A stretch of 64,000 nucleotides of DNA from JAOUEA01 sp963825685. Its GTDB lineage: Bacteria; Actinomycetota; UBA4738; HRBIN12. The position numbers were made by a program, and so were the translations under genes. The stretch lies in NCBI GenBank assembly GCA_963825685.1, contig CAWGUD010000008.1:6879-70878 (forward strand). The letters run 5' to 3'. The notes under the pieces are model-generated. The model worked only from the letters and a program-made list of their open reading frames with translations, searched no databases and had not been told where the DNA came from. Shown piece after piece: positions 9,197 to 17,988 of this stretch. Every line of letters begins with the position of its first letter. Within the stretch, counting starts at the first letter, position 1.

Positions 9197-9925
9197 ATGT
9201 GCCCTACCCTTGAGGTGATGGCCCCCTCAGACGTCGACCCCGACGTGCTCGCCGACAAGGCGACCCTGCGTGCGATCCCGATCCACGAGCGGCCGAAGCC
9301 GCGGATGCGGGGCCGGCTGCACCAAGGCGCGTTCGTCGCGTCGATCCCGGCCGGCCTGCTGCTCGTGCTGCTCGCTCCCGATGCCCGAGCGCGCGTGGCG
9401 ACCCTGATCTACGCGCTCACGCTGACCGGCCTGTTCGCGGCGAGCGCGGCCTACCACCTGGGGGATTGGACCGAGGTCGCGTACACGCGCATGCAGCGCC
9501 TCGATCATTCGATGATCTTCGTGCTGATCGCCGGCACGTACACGCCGTACTGCCTGCTGGTGTTGCAGGGCACGATGGCGACCGTCGTCCTGATCGCGGT
9601 GTGGGTCGGAGCGGCGATCGGCGTCGCCACGAAGCTGTACCGCGTCGACCTGCACGTGCTCTCGGGATTCATGTACATCGGCCTCGGGTGGCTCGTCGCG
9701 GTGAGTCTGCCCGCGCTGCTGCGCGGGCTCGATACCGCCGAGACGGTGCTGTTGATCGCCGGCGGGCTGCTCTACTCGTTCGGCGCGCTCGTGCTCGCCA
9801 CGAACAAGCCCAATCCCTGGCCGCGCACGTTCGGCTACCACGAGGTGTGGCACGCGGCGACGATCGCCGCAGCGGTGTGCCAGTACCTGTCGATCCTGCT
9901 CGTCGTGCTCGGTCTCCGCGGCTAG
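9197..9925 (+). CDS. hemolysin III family membrane protein
   Basis: HlyIII/YqfA (PAQR-superfamily) integral membrane protein with seven predicted hydrophobic helices. Family motifs include SAAYHLGDW, MQRLDHSMIFVLIAGTYTPY, GLGWLVAV and the C-terminal FGYHEVWHAATIAAAVCQYLSIL, whose histidines with the first-helix His would form the conserved metal site. Role in most bacteria is unknown. Starts ATG 9197 or ATG 9218 are possible; the former has GGGGGAA 4 nt upstream. The stop overlaps the stop of the convergent HAD gene in a CTAG palindrome. Confidence 0.9.
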   Translation: MCPTLEVMAPSDVDPDVLADKATLRAIPIHERPKPRMRGRLHQGAFVASIPAGLLLVLLAPDARARVATLIYALTLTGLFAASAAYHLGDWTEVAYTRMQRLDHSMIFVLIAGTYTPYCLLVLQGTMATVVLIAVWVGAAIGVATKLYRVDLHVLSGFMYIGLGWLVAVSLPALLRGLDTAETVLLIAGGLLYSFGALVLATNKPNPWPRTFGYHEVWHAATIAAAVCQYLSILLVVLGLRG

Positions 9926-10587
9926 GCGTCGGGCTCGAGCAGGGGTGCCAGCGTCTCGATCGGCCGGTGTCCGTTGAGGTCGATCGGGCGGCCTTCGAGC
10001 GCCTCCTCCGGTCGCAGGATCAGGAACGTCTGCAGGCCGACCGCTGCGGCGCCGTCGCAGTAGCGGACCTGGTCGTCGACGAACACAGAGCGCGCCGGAT
10101 CGGGGCCGCCCAGTCGCGCGAGCGCCTCTCGGTAGATCGTCGGGTCGGGCTTCATCGCGCCGACCTCGAACGAGAGGATCACCGCGTCGAACTCCCGCTC
10201 GAGCCCGAGACGGTCCACGATCGGGCGGGTGTTGTGCGAGCAGTTGCTCACGAGGGCGGTCGGCACGCCGAGTTCCCTCAGCGCCGTCACCACCTGGAGC
10301 GAGTCGTCGTAGAGGCGAACCGACGCTCCCATCTCGTCTTCCAACGCCAGGAGCTCGGCGATCAGCTCGGGGGTGAGCGTGATGTCGGCGGCCTCGAGCA
10401 CCGCGGCGAGCTCGGCCTCGGTGTCGGGGTAGGCGCCGACGCTCCGCGCCGGGCGGGTGCGGCTGAACGCCTGCCCCATCGCCTCGAGGGTGATGCCGAG
10501 GCGGTCGGCGAGCCGGCCCTGCCACGCGTGCCAGTCGCTCCAGACGAGCGTGTCGTAGAGATCGAGCAGCACCGCGTCGTAGGTCAC
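9922..10587 (-). CDS. HAD-superfamily hydrolase
   Basis: Subfamily IA HAD phosphatase-like protein, 221 aa, soluble. Motif I is DLYDTLVWSD (nucleophile Asp), motif II is VSNCS, motif III is the Lys in GAMKPDPTIYREAL and motif IV is SVFVDDQVRYCDGA. Start GTG 10587. It lies 26 nt downstream of the helicase on the same strand, so the two are probably co-transcribed. Substrate cannot be told from sequence. Confidence 0.88.
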   Translation of the reverse strand: MTYDAVLLDLYDTLVWSDWHAWQGRLADRLGITLEAMGQAFSRTRPARSVGAYPDTEAELAAVLEAADITLTPELIAELLALEDEMGASVRLYDDSLQVVTALRELGVPTALVSNCSHNTRPIVDRLGLEREFDAVILSFEVGAMKPDPTIYREALARLGGPDPARSVFVDDQVRYCDGAAAVGLQTFLILRPEEALEGRPIDLNGHRPIETLAPLLEPDA

Positions 10588-10613
10588 GGGCGCAAGCCTA
10601 GCGAGGCCCGCCG

Positions 10614-12667
10614 CTACTCCGACCAGAGGCCGGCGAGGTACGAGTCGACGTCGGCCGTGCCCGCACCGAGGTCGACGACCCGGTCCTCGCGAGGATCGAC
10701 GGCCGGTCCCACCTCGGTGAACGTCGATCGCACCGATGCCGGCTCGAGGAAGCGCGAGAGCTGGGAGTACGAGTGCGGGTCGCCCTTGGGTCGGCGGTAG
10801 TAGCGCATCGGGCGGTAGACGTGCAGGGCGTCGCGCGCCCGGGTCATCGCGACGTAGAGCAGACGGCGTTCCTCCTCGATCTCGTCGTCGTCGCCGGTCG
10901 CCATGTCGCTCGGGATCATGCCGTCGGCCGCGTGGATCACGTGCACGACGTCCCACTCGAGGCCCTTCGCCGAGTGGATCGTCGAGAGCACGAGCCAGTC
11001 CTCGTCGAGCAGCGGCGGTCCGGCGAGATCGCCGGTGCTCGACGGGGGATCGAGCGTGAGCTCCGCGAGGAATCGCTGCCGCGCCTCGTAGCCGGCGGCG
11101 AGCGCCGCGAGCTGATCGAGATCACGCAGGCGGGCTGCCGCGGCGTCGTAGCGGCGCGCGAAGACGGGAGCGAGGAACCCGCGCAGTCGCTCGATCTGGG
11201 CGGCCGGTGCGAGCACCGTCTCGTCGGCGCATCCGCGCAGGGCCGAGCGCAGCTCCTGCACGCCGTCGAGCGCTGCCTTCGGCACCTCGACCGGCTCGTC
11301 GAGGAAGCGGGCAAGCGGCGATGCAGCCCCGTCGTCGGTGATCCGCACGCCGATCGCATCCATCAGCCTGCGCGCGGTCGCCGGACCCATCCCCTCGGGC
11401 AGCTGCAACACGCGGAACCACGCCACCTCGTCGTACGGGTTCTCGAGCACCCGCAGGATCGCGAGCGTGTCCTTCACGTGGGCGGCTTCCATGAACTTCA
11501 GGCCGCCGTACTTCACGAACGGGATGTTCCGTCGCGTGAGCTCGACCTCGAGGTGATCGCTGTGGTGGGCGGCGCGGAACAGCACCGCCTGTTCCTTGAG
11601 CGGCACGCCCTGTTCCCGGTGCGCGAGCACGGTCTCGCAGACGGCGTCGCACTGCTCGGCCTCGTCGAGGCAGGTGCGCAGCGTGGGCGCACGGTCGCTG
11701 CGCCGCGCCGACCACAGCGTCTTCTCGTGGCGCTGGGGGCTGAGGGCGATCACCGCGTTCGACGCGTCGAGGATCGTCGGCGTCGATCGGAAGTTCTGCT
11801 CGAGCCGCACGATCGCGGCTCCCGGGAACCGCGAGGGGAACTCGAGGATGTTGCGCACGGTCGCCGCGCGGAACCCGTAGATCGCCTGCGCGTCGTCGCC
11901 GACGACGGTGAGGTTGCGCGCGGTGCCCTGGGGGCGGAGCCCCTCGAGGATGTCGGCCTGCAGCGCGTTCGTGTCCTGGTACTCGTCGACGAGCACGTGG
12001 TCGAACATCTCCGACAGCGGGCCCCGAGTGGCGTCGCTCGTCGACGAGCGCCTTCCAGAACAGCAGCAGGTCGTCGTAGTCGAGCGTGTGCTGCGAGCGC
12101 TTGCGCTCGGTGTAGGCGGCGAAGATCTCCCGGATGCCGCCGGCCTCGTCGAGGCACCACGGGTAGTGACGCTTCAGCACGTCAGCGAGTCGTTCACCGG
12201 CGTTGACGGTCCGCGAGTAGATGCCGGCGAGCGTCTCCTTGCGAGGGAAGCGTCGCTCCCGCCCGCTGAAGCCCAGGTCGTCGCGGAGCAGGTTCATCAC
12301 GTCGGCGGCGTCGGCCTGGTCGAGCACCGTGAACGACGGGTCGAGGCCGAGGGCGCGTCCGTGCAGACGCAGCAGTCGGTTGCCGATCGCGTGGAACGTG
12401 CCGCTCCAGATGCGCGAGGCGTCGACGCCGGGCAGGTCCTGCTCGCCGGCGATGCGCTCGGCCCGGGAGGTCATCTCACGAGCCGAGCGCCGGCTGAAGG
12501 TGAGCAGCAGCAGGCGCTCGGGTCGCACGCCCTTGCGCGAGCAACCAGGCGACGCGCGACGCGAGCGTCGTGGTCTTCCCGGTGCCGGCGCCGGCCACGA
12601 TCAGCAGCGGCCCCTCACCGTGGGCCGCCGCCGATCGCTGAGCCTCGTTCAGCGCATCCCCGAACAT
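10614..12667 (-). CDS. UvrD/PcrA-type superfamily 1 DNA helicase (two frameshifts)
   Basis: ATP-dependent 3'-5' DNA helicase for repair or replication restart. Motif I AGAGTGKTTTLASR sits near the N-terminus. SGTFHAIGNRLLR, motif II VDEYQDTNALQADI, motif III VVGDDAQAIYGFRAA, RLEQNFRSTPTILDASN, motif V LSTIHSAKGLEWDVV and motif VI EERRLLYVAMTRARDALHVY follow in order. About 683 aa, near the usual UvrD2/PcrA length but with a short C-terminus. Frame breaks lie near 12535 (after VAWLLAQG) and near 12025 (before MFDHVLVDEYQ); both flanking sequences are well conserved, so they look like single indels. Confidence 0.9.
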
Positions 12668-12688
12668 GTGTTCGAGGATGCTACACCC

Positions 12689-13679
12689 TCACGTCGGCAG
12701 GATCTGGAAGAGATCGAAGGCGTTGTAGGTCTTCGTGGTCTCGGTCAGCCGCTTCAGCACCCCTCCACCCACCGGGGTCGAGAAGAGATCCATCGACTCG
12801 GACGTGAGTCGGGAGAACATCACTCGCTTGCCGTCCGGCGTGTACATCACGCGCCCGTTGATGCCCGGCTTGTCGGTGATCAGTCGCTTCCCGCCGCCTT
12901 CGGAGCGGATCGAGTACACGGGTTGGATCGGAGCCGGACCGCGGACACCGGGCGCCGCGGTCAGGGTGGGGAGTCCGCCGTCGAGCGATGGAGACATCAT
13001 CGCGGCCGCGATCAGGTAGGCAACGCGGTCACCGTCGGGAGACCAGTCGCCCGCGATCTCGTTCGTCGGCGTCTCGGTCAGCCACCGGCGCCCGGTGCCG
13101 TCGATCCGCTTCGTCATGAGGTCGTAGGTCCCGTCGCCGCGGGCAGCGCCGCCACGCGGGGCGGAGAACAGCACCCGCTGGCCATCGGGCGAGACGCTCG
13201 GGAAGAGCAGGTAGTTCGCCTCGGTGCGTGGATCTCCCGCGCCGGGTGCCGTCGGCGTCGCGTCGCACGATCGCCGAGTAGGTGATCTCGTCGGTCTCCA
13301 TGAACACCACGTTCTCGCCGTCGGGCGACCACATCGGGGAGTACTCGTTGCGGTTCGGCGTGTCGGTGATCTGTTTCGTGCCGCCGCCGATGCGCTTGAC
13401 GAAGAGGTCGAACTGCTCACCGTCGGACGCGGAGAAGACGAACCGGCGGCCGTCGGGCGCCATCGCGCTCGCGTAGACGAAGCTCCCCTTCGTGGGCCCG
13501 AAGACCTTGTGTTCCTCGGTGCCGTTGGGGCGCATCTCGAAGATGCGGGTGTCCGCGCCGTTGTAACGGACGAATGCCACGGTGTCCTGCCCAGGGAACG
13601 ACGCCGATGCGCCGCCGATCGTCGTCGCCAGGAGCCCGGCGACCATGACCGCGGTGAGCACGATGTTCCTCAACCTCAT
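12689..13679 (-). CDS. secreted TolB/PD40-type beta-propeller protein (frameshifted)
   Basis: The ATG at 13679 is preceded by AGGAGGATC. A Sec signal peptide (MRLRNIVLTAVMVAGLLA ... GASA) leads to repeated PD40/WD40-like blades such as MAPDGRRFVFSASDG, WSPDGENVVFME, SPDGQRVLFSA, WSPDGDRVAYL and TPDGKRVMFSR. About 330 aa. A frame change near 13245 separates VRRDADGT from the later blades. Probably extracytoplasmic; no catalytic residues are evident. Similar secreted propellers occur at 34.6, 37.1 and 50.4 kb. Confidence 0.8.
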
Positions 13680-13768
13680 GGATCCTCCTGTCGGGAACGC
13701 ACACGAACGAGGAGGGGAAGTCCCGGTGAGTATCGCAGACCGGCTGCCGCGCCGCGAGTTCCATCGGG

Positions 13769-14488
13769 GTGACACGGCGGTCGAACGAGACGACGATGGT
13801 GCCCGTGACGGTGCACGAGGGCGACGAGCCCCAGATCGAGATCCGGGAGCACGGCCCGTACGTGGTGCGGGGTGACGTGCCGCTCGGGCGAACCGCCCAG
13901 GTCGAGACCGAGTTCGGAGAGCCCGTGGGGTGGGTCCCCGACGAGCCCGTCGACGACGCCGAGGAGACGTACGAGCTCTGCCGCTGCGGTCGATCCAACG
14001 ACAAGCCGTTCTGCGACGGGAGCCACGAGACCGGCGGCTTCGACGGCACCGAGACCTTCGATCGGTCGACGATCGTCGAGCGCCGCTACGAGTTCCCGGC
14101 CGGTGACGGAACGGTCAGCTTCGACCTCGCGACCTGTGAGCACGCGGGCTTCTGCGGCGACCGGTTCACGAACTGGCGCCGGCTGGCCCGGCAGGCCGGC
14201 GACCCCGCCGTGCGGGAGCGGCTGATGCAGATGGTGCGGCTCTGTCCGTCGGGCGCGCTCGAGATGCGACCGGACGCCGACGGCGAGCAGCTCGAGCCGG
14301 CGCTTCCGGTGAGCATCGGGGTCGTGCGCGACGGCCCCTACTGGGTCCGGGGCGGCATCCCGGTGACGAGCGCCGACGGGGAGACCTATGAGGTGCGCAA
14401 CCGGGTGACCCTCTGCCGGTGCGGGCATTCCGAGACCAAGCCCTTCTGCGACGGCTCCCACGTGCACGCCGGGTTCCGCGACGGATGA
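13769..14488 (+). CDS. double CDGSH iron-sulphur protein with central Fer4_19-like domain
   Basis: 239 aa, with two CDGSH modules, CRCGRSNDKPFCDGSHETGG (about residue 70) and CRCGHSETKPFCDGSHVHAG (C-terminus), each giving the 3Cys-1His [2Fe-2S] ligand set. Between them CEHAGFCGDR ... RLCPSGAL resembles the mono-cluster ferredoxin-like Fer4_19 domain. The N-terminal and post-Fer4 segments (REHGPYVVRGDV, RDGPYWVRGGI) are matching CDGSH lead-ins. Likely a soluble electron carrier or redox sensor; partner unknown. GTG 13769 or ATG 13796 can start it. The 3' ATGA overlap couples it to a second CDGSH gene. Confidence 0.85.
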   Translation: MTRRSNETTMVPVTVHEGDEPQIEIREHGPYVVRGDVPLGRTAQVETEFGEPVGWVPDEPVDDAEETYELCRCGRSNDKPFCDGSHETGGFDGTETFDRSTIVERRYEFPAGDGTVSFDLATCEHAGFCGDRFTNWRRLARQAGDPAVRERLMQMVRLCPSGALEMRPDADGEQLEPALPVSIGVVRDGPYWVRGGIPVTSADGETYEVRNRVTLCRCGHSETKPFCDGSHVHAGFRDG

Positions 14489-14944
14489 GCGATCGACCGG
14501 CGCCGAACATCCGTGTCGTGCGAGGCGGTCCGCTGATCGTGGAGGGCGTGCCGCTCACGCGGCTCGAACGCCGCGACGGCGCCTGGGCCCTCTCGGCGGC
14601 GCTCGACACCGGCGCGGAGTATGCCCTCTGCCGATGCGGGGGCTCGTCGGGTCTGCCGTTCTGCGACCGCGAGGAGCCCTACGGGTGCTTCGACGAGGAA
14701 GCACCCACCGGCGTGCTTGCCGAAACCGTTCGCCTGGGAGCTCCCCGACGGGAGACGGCCGGAGATGGCGCTCAAGCCGAACGGTCCGGTCCGCCTGGCG
14801 GGCGGTGTCCCGATCCACGACGCGAGGTCCGGCGCTGTCGTCGACGCCGGCGAACGCGTCTCGCTGTGCCGGTGCGGCGCGTCGCGGTGCCAACCCCTCT
14901 GCGACGGCTCCCACAAGGTCGTCGGATACCGCGAGCCGGACTGA
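14485..14944 (+). CDS. second CDGSH iron-sulphur protein (frameshifted)
   Basis: ATG 14485 overlaps the upstream stop (ATGA). The N-terminal half carries a degenerate module, CRCGGSSGLPFCDREEPYG, in which CDGSH is replaced by CDRE, so the His ligand is missing. After a frame change near 14718 the C-terminal half (PFAWELPDGRRPEM, GPVRLAGGVPI, SLCRCGASRCQPLCDGSHKVVGY) has an intact motif. About 152 aa after correction. It looks like a duplicate of the neighbouring gene that has lost one cluster. Stop TGA 14942-14944. Confidence 0.78.
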
Positions 14945-14984
14945 CGCGGGGTCGGCGGGCCGGGGACGACCTCGTCGAACCGGC

Positions 14985-15503
14985 TCACGCCTGGGAGCCG
15001 ATGAGCCCGAGACGCTCGAGCACCCCCGTCGGGAGCACGTGGCAGTAGGGCTCGTGCCCGGTCTGCTCGTAGTAGCGCTGGTGGTAGTCCTCCGCGGCGT
15101 AGAACGGGCCGGCTTCGACGATCTCGGTCGCGATCGGCCGATCGAAGGACGCCTGTGCCCGGTCACGGGACGCCTCGGCCGCCGCTCGCTGCTCGGGCGA
15201 GTGGGTGAGGATCACGCTGCGGTACTGCGAGCCCACGTCGGGGCCCTGCCGGTTCACCTGGGTCGGGTCGTGCATCGCCCAGAAGACCTCGAGCAACTGT
15301 TCGTAGCCGACGATCGCCGGGTCGAACTCGACCTGGACCACTTCGGCATGACCGGTGGTGCCGGTGCAGACGAGTCGGTAGTCGGGGTCCTCGACGAACC
15401 CGCCGGCGTAGCCGGAGACCGCCTCGACCACGCCGGGCACCTGCCGGAACACCCACTCGACGCCCCAGAAGCATCCGGCTCCGAACGTGGCGATCTCGTG
15501 CAT
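14985..15503 (-). CDS. msrA: peptide-methionine (S)-S-oxide reductase MsrA
   Basis: Reduces methionine S-sulfoxide in proteins and free methionine. FGAGCFWGVEWVF holds catalytic Cys11. SGYAGG, CTGTTGHAEVVQVEFDP, DPTQVNRQGPDVGSQYRSVI and the C-terminal DYHQRYYEQ complete the family signature. 172 aa; the C-terminus lacks an obvious CxxC-type resolving pair, though later Cys residues may serve. It converges with the CDGSH pair, giving a small redox-related neighbourhood. Confidence 0.94.
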   Translation of the reverse strand: MHEIATFGAGCFWGVEWVFRQVPGVVEAVSGYAGGFVEDPDYRLVCTGTTGHAEVVQVEFDPAIVGYEQLLEVFWAMHDPTQVNRQGPDVGSQYRSVILTHSPEQRAAAEASRDRAQASFDRPIATEIVEAGPFYAAEDYHQRYYEQTGHEPYCHVLPTGVLERLGLIGSQA

Positions 15504-15548
15504 GGTCAGGACCTCCTCGGGCTGGTCGGGACGGGCATCACCATCGTC

Positions 15549-16465
15549 TCAGTCGGGCGGTGTTCCGTTACGCGCGTGGTTCCGATCCCACAGGGTCACG
15601 TTCAGGACGGCTCCGGCGACGACGGCCCTTCCCGAGAAGTAGAGCCACGCCAGGGCCGCCACGGCGACCCCGAGGGACCCGTACGTCGAGGATGCCCGGT
15701 CGAAGCGACCGGGCAGGTAGAGGACGCTCACCAGGTGCAACAGCTCGACCACGGTGCCGACGAGCAGGGCACCGGGCACGAGCGCTCGCACCGGCACGTC
15801 GGCGGGGCGCGGGAGCATCGACGAGGCCAGGGTCCAGAACGCGCCGATCACCACGATGCTCGCGGCCATGCCGATCAGGCCGAAGCCGAGCGACCGATCC
15901 CGGAGCCAGCTGACCATCGGGAACACCAACGCGATGCCGGCCATCAGTCCCGAGACGGCGACCACCGCGCGCGCCGTCCAGGTGATCGGTGGGACCGGGC
16001 GGATCTCCCACGCGAGGGCGTGCACGGCGCGAAGGGAGACGGCGAGCGACCGAGATGCCCAGACGAGCGCGATCAGACCGACGTCAAGGCCAGCCACCGG
16101 CCTCGACCCGACGCCTCGAGGGCCTGACTCACCGAGCCCGTGATGAACGCGGTCACGCCGAGGTCGTCGGCGAGGTCCGCGGCCTCGGACGGGTCGGCTG
16201 CGGAGTAGAAGCCGAACACCGACACGACGACCACGGCGAGCGGCACGATCCAGAGGAACACGCGGAAGGCGACCGCGCTCGCGAGGAGGCCGCCCGCCAG
16301 GAGGCGATCTCGGCTGATCACCTGGAACCCCGCATCGATCACCGGGTGATCGACACGGGCGGCGGTCAGCCTCGCCGAGCCCTCGTGCACCGAGGTCGGC
16401 GAAGGCGGTCGAGCCTGCGCCGTTCGAGATCGGACGATGGACTCCGGCGTCGGTCGGTCGCTCAC
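15549..16465 (-). CDS. YihY/BrkB-family inner membrane protein (frameshifted)
   Basis: The N-terminal half (ISRDRLLAGGLLASAVAFRVFLWIVPLAVVVVSV) and C-terminal half (GLMAGIALVFPMV, ALVPGALLVGTVVELLHLV, YGSLGVAVAALAWLYFSGRAVVAGAVLN) together match the YihY/virulence factor BrkB family, about 305 aa with six or so helices. The frame changes near 16085 within GRWLALT/DVGLIALVWASR. GTG 16465 overlaps the stop of the upstream membrane gene (GTGA), so the two are translationally coupled. Family function is unsettled. Confidence 0.8.
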
Positions 16466-17824
16466 CCCGTCGCGACGTCGGCCTGGCCGGTCACCCGATC
16501 GTGCAGGTACGTGAGCACGAACCAGGTTGCGGCGACGAGCGCCATCACGACCAGGAGCGACATCCAACCGAGGTTGGCGAAGAAGAGGACCAGTGCCCCG
16601 AGCACGACGGCGACCACGCGGAGGACGAGCGCGTGCTCACCGATCCAGCGGATCCACCCCGCGTCGCGTGGCACCAGCGTGCCGTCGGACGCACGCTCGA
16701 GCGTGCGCGTCAGCCATGGTGGCCGTCCGGCGAGATAGGCCCCGACGCCGATCAGGATCGCCGCCACCAGCATCAGGGTCGTGAAGTTGCGCAGATCCTG
16801 GAAGACGTCGTTCGTGACCGCGCCCACCGCCGCCTGGTTCGTCTCACCGGTCACCCGAGCGACGATCGCATCGTCGAGGCGGAGTGCGAGGCGCCGGACC
16901 ACGATCAGTCCGATCGCCACGCCGAACCCGAGCCAGAGCGCGGTGCGCAGGCGGCGGGTGGACAGCACGAAGGCGACGATGGCCAGGATGATCGTGAGCG
17001 CCACCAGCGCGTAGACCACCTTGTCCATCGTGGCGATCGCCGCCTGCGCGGCCGGCAAGCGCGTCGGACTCGAAGACCTTGATCTGGCCGAAGTCGTTCG
17101 GCAGATCGACGCCGAACTGCTGCTCGAGCAGGCCGACCGCCTGCTCCGACGTTGTGCCTCGGTGATCGTGGGGATGTCGATCGATCTGTTGAAGATCTCG
17201 GACAGCTGATCCTCGAGCGAGGCCAGCGCGTCGTTGATGAACGGGAGCAGGTTGATGTAGACGGCGTCGCCTTCGATCGTGGCGTTCGTGCTCTCGCCCC
17301 TGAGCAACGCGATCGCCTGGGAGTGCGCCCTCGTGAGCGCGGTGTTCCAGAGGTTCCTGAACGCGTCGCTCGAGATCGCCTGTTCGGTGCGCTTCAGCAG
17401 CACGTTGCGGATGCCGTCGGTGATCGGCGCGGCGAGCAGCGCGGGTGACACGGGGAGTTCGCCCTGGTCCGAGCCCGCCAGCGCGGTCGAGACTCGATCC
17501 TCGACCTGAAGGCCCTCCATGACGCGATCGGTCAGACGGATGCTGAGCGCTTGCTGCACGGCCGGGTCGTCGATCACCGGACCGACCGTGGCGACGAACC
17601 GGTCGGTGTCGAGCGCGACGGCGCGCGCCCAGGCCCCCACGACCGTCACGACGAGGCGACAGCACCGTGAGGAACACGAACAACCCGGAGAGTCGGCGGC
17701 GCAGCTTCAGGCGTGCCGGCTCGCCTCGCAGGGGAGAGCCGCACGTGGGGCAGAAGTTGATGTCGGGGTCGGTCTCCACGCGTCCGCAGCGCGGGCACTC
17801 GACGCGCGTTCCCTGGTCGCTCAC
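16462..17824 (-). CDS. zinc-ribbon membrane protein of unknown function (three frameshifts)
   Basis: Starts GTG 17824 with a zinc ribbon, VECPRCGRVETDPDINFCPTCGSPL (two CxxC), followed by RRLSGLFVFLTVL as the first transmembrane helix. The middle (VDTDRFVATVGPVIDDPAVQQALSIRLTDRV, LEDQLSEIFNRSIDIP, EQAVGLLEQQFGVDLPNDFGQIKVFESDAL) is a soluble loop. Three more helices follow (VVYALVALTIILAIVAFVLS, FTTLMLVAAILIGVGAYLAG, VVAVVLGALVLFF ...). The frame changes near 17650, 17155 and 17060. It resembles actinobacterial integral membrane proteins with a large periplasmic loop; no function is assigned. It heads the operon with the YihY gene. Confidence 0.7.
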
Positions 17825-17952
17825 GATCGATCCTTCCGTCTGGCGGTATGGGGACCTTATGGCCCAGCCATTATGGTCGCCACACCGGCCGGTGGGTTCA
17901 CCCCGATGGCACGAACTCCGCAGGACCGGTTACCCCCGCTCGCGAGGCCGGT

Positions 17953-17967
17953 GTAGGCTGCGCCTAC
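17953..17967. promoter_or_regulatory. 6-bp inverted repeat in the promoter region of the FAD oxidoreductase pair
   Basis: Perfect GTAGGC-TGC-GCCTAC lies 21 nt upstream of ATG 17989, inside the 164-bp divergent spacer. TAGGCT within it could serve as a -10 box, so the palindrome may be an operator over the promoter. Only position and symmetry support this. Confidence 0.35.
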
Positions 17968-17988
17968 CCGTTTGAACGGAGATTCAAT

